Part shown: positions 46,540 to 48,989 of the stretch, one piece after another
Numbering within the stretch: position 1 is the stretch's first letter
Layout: every line of letters starts with the position of its first letter
IMG/VR virus record: IMGVR_UViG_3300045930_000147
Coordinates: 1 to 48,989 of that record
Length of the DNA stretch: 48,989 bases
Source: a virus
Strand: one strand, 5' to 3'
Position numbers and translations under genes: made by a program
Notes under the pieces: generated by a model
Databases searched by the model: none
Told to the model about the DNA's origin: nothing
What the model saw: only the letters and a program-made list of their open reading frames with translations

Positions 46540-47124
46540 TCACCTCACCATTATGATTTCGGAATCGTCGGGCTCCTCGGGAAATCCCTCGAGACTGTCA
46601 ATGCGGACGGCTTCCAGGAACGAGACATTGGCAACGTCGAGCAATTGCTTGGAAAACGACGCCTTGCCTGTAATCCAGAAAGCATAGTTTGCGGCCAGGA
46701 TTTGCGATAGCAGGTCGACAAAGATCGGCGTGAACAGCGCACTATTTTCCTGCCGAAAGATATAGCGCACCGGCAGCGGCGCCGGCTTATCGGTCAGGAT
46801 CTTGGTGCCTTCGACGATGTAGGGAATTTGCGGAGAGTTGCGCCGGCCGTCTGCCGTGAGCGGCAGGATGCGCAGGGAATCGTCGGGCACCTGGTACTGA
46901 TAGCGCCATTCGAAGGCGGGCTTTTCCGTATCCGTGGCCAGCAATTTGCGACTGAGCGCAAAATTCCAGGTGTGCCGCTGCAGCAGGACGTCGCGCTGCA
47001 GCGGGTAATTGCGGTTAAGCCAGCGGGCAACCGCCTTTTCGTCCGTTGTGGAGAGGACCGACTCCTCCGCCAGTTTATCGAGCACAGCGTTGAATATCTG
47101 TGTCTCCGAAAACCCGGAAGGCAT
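46540..47124 (-). CDS. Tail tubular protein A / adaptor (T7 gp11-like)
   Basis: 194 residues, close to the size of gp11. Pattern: NYPLQRDVLLQRHTWNFALS, FEWRYQYQVPDDSLRILPL, then VRYIFRQENSALFTPIFVDL and a helix to SEIIMVR. It connects the portal ring to the nozzle. AAGGGGG ribosome site. Order adaptor, nozzle, internal proteins, fibre is the usual podovirus order. Confidence 0.9.
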   Translation of the reverse strand: MPSGFSETQIFNAVLDKLAEESVLSTTDEKAVARWLNRNYPLQRDVLLQRHTWNFALSRKLLATDTEKPAFEWRYQYQVPDDSLRILPLTADGRRNSPQIPYIVEGTKILTDKPAPLPVRYIFRQENSALFTPIFVDLLSQILAANYAFWITGKASFSKQLLDVANVSFLEAVRIDSLEGFPEEPDDSEIIMVR

Positions 47125-47133
47125 GCGTCCCCC

Positions 47134-47328
47134 TTACGGCAGCGACGGTTGTGGCACTACGCCGAGACGTTGCCGACGCGCCTTGCGCGATTCGTATAGC
47201 GCCGCCTGTTGTGGATTGGTGAAACCGGTCGGCGTCCCCGGCCGGAAGGGCGGCGGATCGTCTTCGATTGGCACCTTTTTCGATGCCTCGACAATCATGC
47301 TCCGATCGATGGTGCGCGGATCCGTCAA
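47134..47328 (-). CDS. Small hypothetical protein (TTG start)
   Basis: 64 residues from a TTG at 47328 overlapping the upstream stop (TTGA). Pro-rich middle (KKVPIEDDPPPFRPGTPTGF) and basic end (YESRKARRQRLGVVPQP). Located between capsid and adaptor genes; likely a minor head component by position only. Confidence 0.6.
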   Translation of the reverse strand: MTDPRTIDRSMIVEASKKVPIEDDPPPFRPGTPTGFTNPQQAALYESRKARRQRLGVVPQPSLP

Positions 47329-47540
47329 CCGCCACTCTCCTCTTGCGGAACAGCGCGAAGCGCCTTTTGGCTACGAATCGCCCGGCCGCGCAGGCCCACC
47401 TTACCAAAGGCGATGTCGATAGCGCGATGGGCCGCCCGTTCGGCGCCTCCCATTTGGCTCTCGACCTCTTTTTGCTCCTCGAGATATTTGCGATTGGCTT
47501 CCGCCAGCGTGACGGTCCCGTCGGGCTCTCTCTTTGCCAT
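47325..47540 (-). CDS. Small helical hypothetical protein
   Basis: The ATG at 47540 has a GGGAG site, giving 71 residues; an ATG at 47564 is weaker. Charged helix (LAEANRKYLEEQKEVESQMG) then a basic helix (AIDIAFGKVGLRGRAIRSQK). Follows the capsid gene hairpin. No family recognised. Confidence 0.65.
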   Translation of the reverse strand: MAKREPDGTVTLAEANRKYLEEQKEVESQMGGAERAAHRAIDIAFGKVGLRGRAIRSQKALRAVPQEESGG

Positions 47541-47572
47541 GGTCGGCTCCCTGGCTTTCGGCATGGGAAGAT

Positions 47573-47607
47573 GGACGGGCGGCGAATGCCGAGTTCGCCA
47601 CCCGTCC
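47573..47607 (-). terminator. Hairpin after the major capsid gene
   Basis: Minus-strand GGACGGGTGGCGAA pairs with TTCGCCGCCCGTCC (14 pairs, one G-U, 7-base loop). No T run follows, so it is probably a partial terminator, processing site or mRNA-protecting hairpin. It would let capsid message exceed that of the downstream tail genes, as the terminator after T7 gene 10 does. Confidence 0.55.
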
Positions 47608-47631
47608 AGACTCGCGAGTCAAACTACCACG

Positions 47632-48645
47632 TCAGCCGTTACTCTGCAGGCAGGCGATCGGGATTTGCTTGCGCTCGGGATAGACGCGCAGCCAGTTCGC
47701 CGCGGCCCGCAGTTCGGTATCGGTCGGGGAGCGCCCGGCCATGGACGACGAGGTCCACTTGATGCCGTACGGGTGCATGCAGTATTGGCGCCGCGTCCAC
47801 AATTCCTCTACGCCAGCACCATTGCCCTGGGCCGGATAGCGGAACGTCTCCACCGGCACGTCGGGCGGCACTTCCGCCCAGCCAAAGGCATTCTTACCGA
47901 CCAGGTAGGTGTGATACATGAGGCGATTGGTGCCGGCGATCGCCGGGCAACCGTCATCCTTCACGACCTGATAGCCGAGATAGGTAGGAAAGCGGACCTT
48001 GCCTTCGCTATCCGGAATGAAGTCGATCAGGTTTTGCTTGGCGAGGTTCGTATAGACGACCGAGTGCATGAGGATGGTGTCGAGCACGTCGGACGCATCG
48101 CCCATGGTCTGTGCCGCGTCGAGGATGGCGTTGGCCGAGACCTTTTCCGCCGCCGTTGGGGCGCCGGCCGCATCGGTGCCGATGATGGTGGAGAAATCGC
48201 CACCGTTCGAGGCGGTATTTGAGGCAATGACCCCGCGCAGTGTCGAGACCAGGTGCCGCTGGAATTCACGCGCCCACCAGGCGGAGACGCGGGAAGAAAT
48301 GCGTTTCATCGGATCGTCGCCGGCGAGCTCCGAGACCAGGTCGGCGTCGGACCAGGCCTTGTTCCGGTTCTGCCGGATGGCGATGTCAGTTGCCGCCGCG
48401 ATCTTGTCGGGCGTGGCCAGCACTGCCGGATCGTCGGACGAGATATTGGCAGTCGAGGCGTCTGCCAGGTCATTCCAGAATGGCACGTTGACGGTTTGCC
48501 CGCCGCCACTCAGGAAGGACGAAAGTTGGGCGTCCTGCCGCAGGATGCCGGATTGAAAGATGGCCGTTTTGGTCATCGTTTCTTTCAGCATGTAGGGCAC
48601 GAAGACGGCCGGGATGACGGCGTCGGAGAGTCGGGTAACAGCCAT
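47632..48645 (-). CDS. Major capsid protein (HK97-type)
   Basis: 337 residues. The start DAVIPAVFVPYMLKETMTKT, GGQTVNVPFWNDLADASTAN, and ISSRVSAWWAREFQRHLVST (spine-helix-like) are typical of a group of HK97-fold coat proteins in podoviruses and siphoviruses. The C-terminal half has NLIDFIPDSEGKVRFPTYLG and YHTYLVGKNAFGWAEVPPDV. Position directly after the scaffold, with a GGAG site and a hairpin behind it, agrees. It would assemble with the scaffold into the procapsid. Confidence 0.9.
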   Translation of the reverse strand: MAVTRLSDAVIPAVFVPYMLKETMTKTAIFQSGILRQDAQLSSFLSGGGQTVNVPFWNDLADASTANISSDDPAVLATPDKIAAATDIAIRQNRNKAWSDADLVSELAGDDPMKRISSRVSAWWAREFQRHLVSTLRGVIASNTASNGGDFSTIIGTDAAGAPTAAEKVSANAILDAAQTMGDASDVLDTILMHSVVYTNLAKQNLIDFIPDSEGKVRFPTYLGYQVVKDDGCPAIAGTNRLMYHTYLVGKNAFGWAEVPPDVPVETFRYPAQGNGAGVEELWTRRQYCMHPYGIKWTSSSMAGRSPTDTELRAAANWLRVYPERKQIPIACLQSNG

Positions 48646-48686
48646 GAGCGGTCTCCATCGGGTTATGGCCGCTCATGGCCTTGAGG

Positions 48687-48989
48687 TTATTGATCCTTTC
48701 CGAAGCGGTTTTTGAACAGCGCTTTTTCAGGGTCTTTGCCTGCGGCTTTGATGAGCGACCGGGCTAGGTCCGGATTCTCGCGGGCGATGCGACCTTGCTC
48801 GGTGAGGTTTTCCTGGCCGTCCTTCCACGGATTGGCATTCGTGAAATGGCCTGGGCCGCCGCCGTGCATGCGGTCCTCCTGGAAAAGGCCTTCACCGACC
48901 GTTGCGAGCGCGAACGCCAATTTGGAGTCCGCGATATTGCCGCCGGCGTCGATTAGTCCTGCCGCCTTGAAGGTCTCAGCGAGACCTAA
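48687..48989 (-). CDS. Capsid scaffolding/assembly protein (3' part)
   Basis: C-terminal part of the gene that starts at 722 across the genome join; 48864-48989 duplicates 9-134. The last 58 residues are unique to this end: a Gly-rich link (GGGPGHF), then a charged helical tail ending in KNRFGKDQ. Basic C-terminal helices contact the coat protein in several scaffold families, so this tail is a candidate coat-binding region (inference). The TTG at 48920 is internal to the joined gene, not a start. The gene lies 41 bases downstream of the capsid gene's start on this strand's upstream side, consistent with co-transcription. Confidence 0.72.
   Translation of the reverse strand, partial: LGLAETFKAAGLIDAGGNIADSKLAFALATVGEGLFQEDRMHGGGPGHFTNANPWKDGQENLTEQGRIARENPDLARSLIKAAGKDPEKALFKNRFGKDQ
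48864..48989. repeat. Terminal direct repeat, right copy (circle closure)
   Basis: Exact copy of 9-134. Merging the two gives a unique length of about 48,855 bp and restores a 296-residue scaffold-type protein. Confidence 0.9.

Noticed and set aside
47209-48222. 337-residue rightward ORF antisense to the capsid gene
   Set aside because: Arg/Gly/Ala-rich shadow of the capsid frame; no ribosome site.
9-48989. The 126-base end repeat as a T7-like physical terminal repeat
   Set aside because: It lies inside one coding frame that is intact only after merging the copies, and adapter bases adjoin it; assembly overlap is simpler. Not fully excluded without read mapping.
1-48989. tRNA genes, CRISPR arrays, insertion sequences, integrase or attachment sites
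   Set aside because: I saw no tRNA-like cloverleaf, regular repeat-spacer array, transposase or recombinase family on either strand. A tRNA scan and profile search would settle this.
1-48989. Phage RNA polymerase, DNA polymerase or helicase genes
   Set aside because: Searched for by motif in all long frames because of the T7-like virion genes; none found, so replication and transcription probably use host enzymes.

Overview
The window looks like one complete, linearised phage genome. Bases 9-134 are repeated exactly at 48864-48989, and a scaffold-type reading frame runs unbroken across that join, so the unique sequence is about 48,855 bp. The first 8 bases look like leftover Illumina adapter. 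By family resemblance it is a short-tailed phage (podovirus morphology). It has a head-tail connector portal, a capsid protein, T7 gp11/gp12-type adaptor and nozzle proteins, internal virion (ejection) proteins, a T7-type fibre N-terminus and both terminase subunits. I see no RNA polymerase, DNA polymerase, helicase, integrase, tRNA or CRISPR array. GC-rich sequence, CTTGAC-type -35 boxes, a secreted protein resembling Rhizobiales proteins, and VPLPA-type sorting signals suggest an alphaproteobacterial (Rhizobiales-like) host. That host assignment is inference.

Layout. (i) 29434-48989 continuing through the join to 7349 is a leftward virion and lysis block. Reading leftward from 7349 it holds small genes, a gp13-like GNAT protein, four small proteins with N-terminal Met-Cys, the portal, the scaffold (across the join), capsid, adaptor, nozzle, three ejection proteins, tail fibre and a lysis-type cluster. 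(ii) 8131-12155 is a leftward chain of ATGA-overlapping small genes headed by an Acb2-like anti-CBASS protein. It is separated from block (i) by one rightward gene (7474-8082). (iii) TerS (12714-13433, leftward) lies between two long gene-free stretches. (iv) 13886-17392 is a rightward operon of small genes plus a DUF932 protein; six copies of a two-hairpin leader precede its translation units. (v) 17554-19372 is a leftward cassette with its own terminator, encoding two PEP-CTERM/VPLPA-CTERM surface proteins and two small membrane or secreted proteins. (vi) 19636-20421 is a rightward set with two HTH proteins, a membrane peptide and a CxxCxG zinc protein. (vii) 20539-23473 is a leftward control and replication set: YdaS/Cro-like repressor, MT-A70 methyltransferase, HTH replication-type protein, zinc proteins and an HNH-like protein. 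(viii) 23558-29437 is a rightward set: YqaJ exonuclease, ERF annealing protein, DUF1367, small genes, a strong terminator, then TerL.

How it fits together. YqaJ and ERF form a recombination pair that probably supports replication and concatemer formation using host polymerases. TerS and TerL package DNA although encoded 14 kb apart on opposite strands. The large internal proteins carry peptidoglycan-cleaving and metalloprotease motifs suited to DNA ejection. The fibre combines a T7-type anchor, a carbohydrate-binding-like module and RCC1-like propeller repeats. Host manipulation is suggested by Acb2, the MT-A70 methyltransferase and the exosortase-targeted proteins.

The observations I rate highest are the six covarying structured leaders, the phage-borne PEP-CTERM cassette, the RCC1-type fibre, the tandem Met-Cys proteins, and the GTCAAG-N6-CTTGAC palindromes scattered over control regions.
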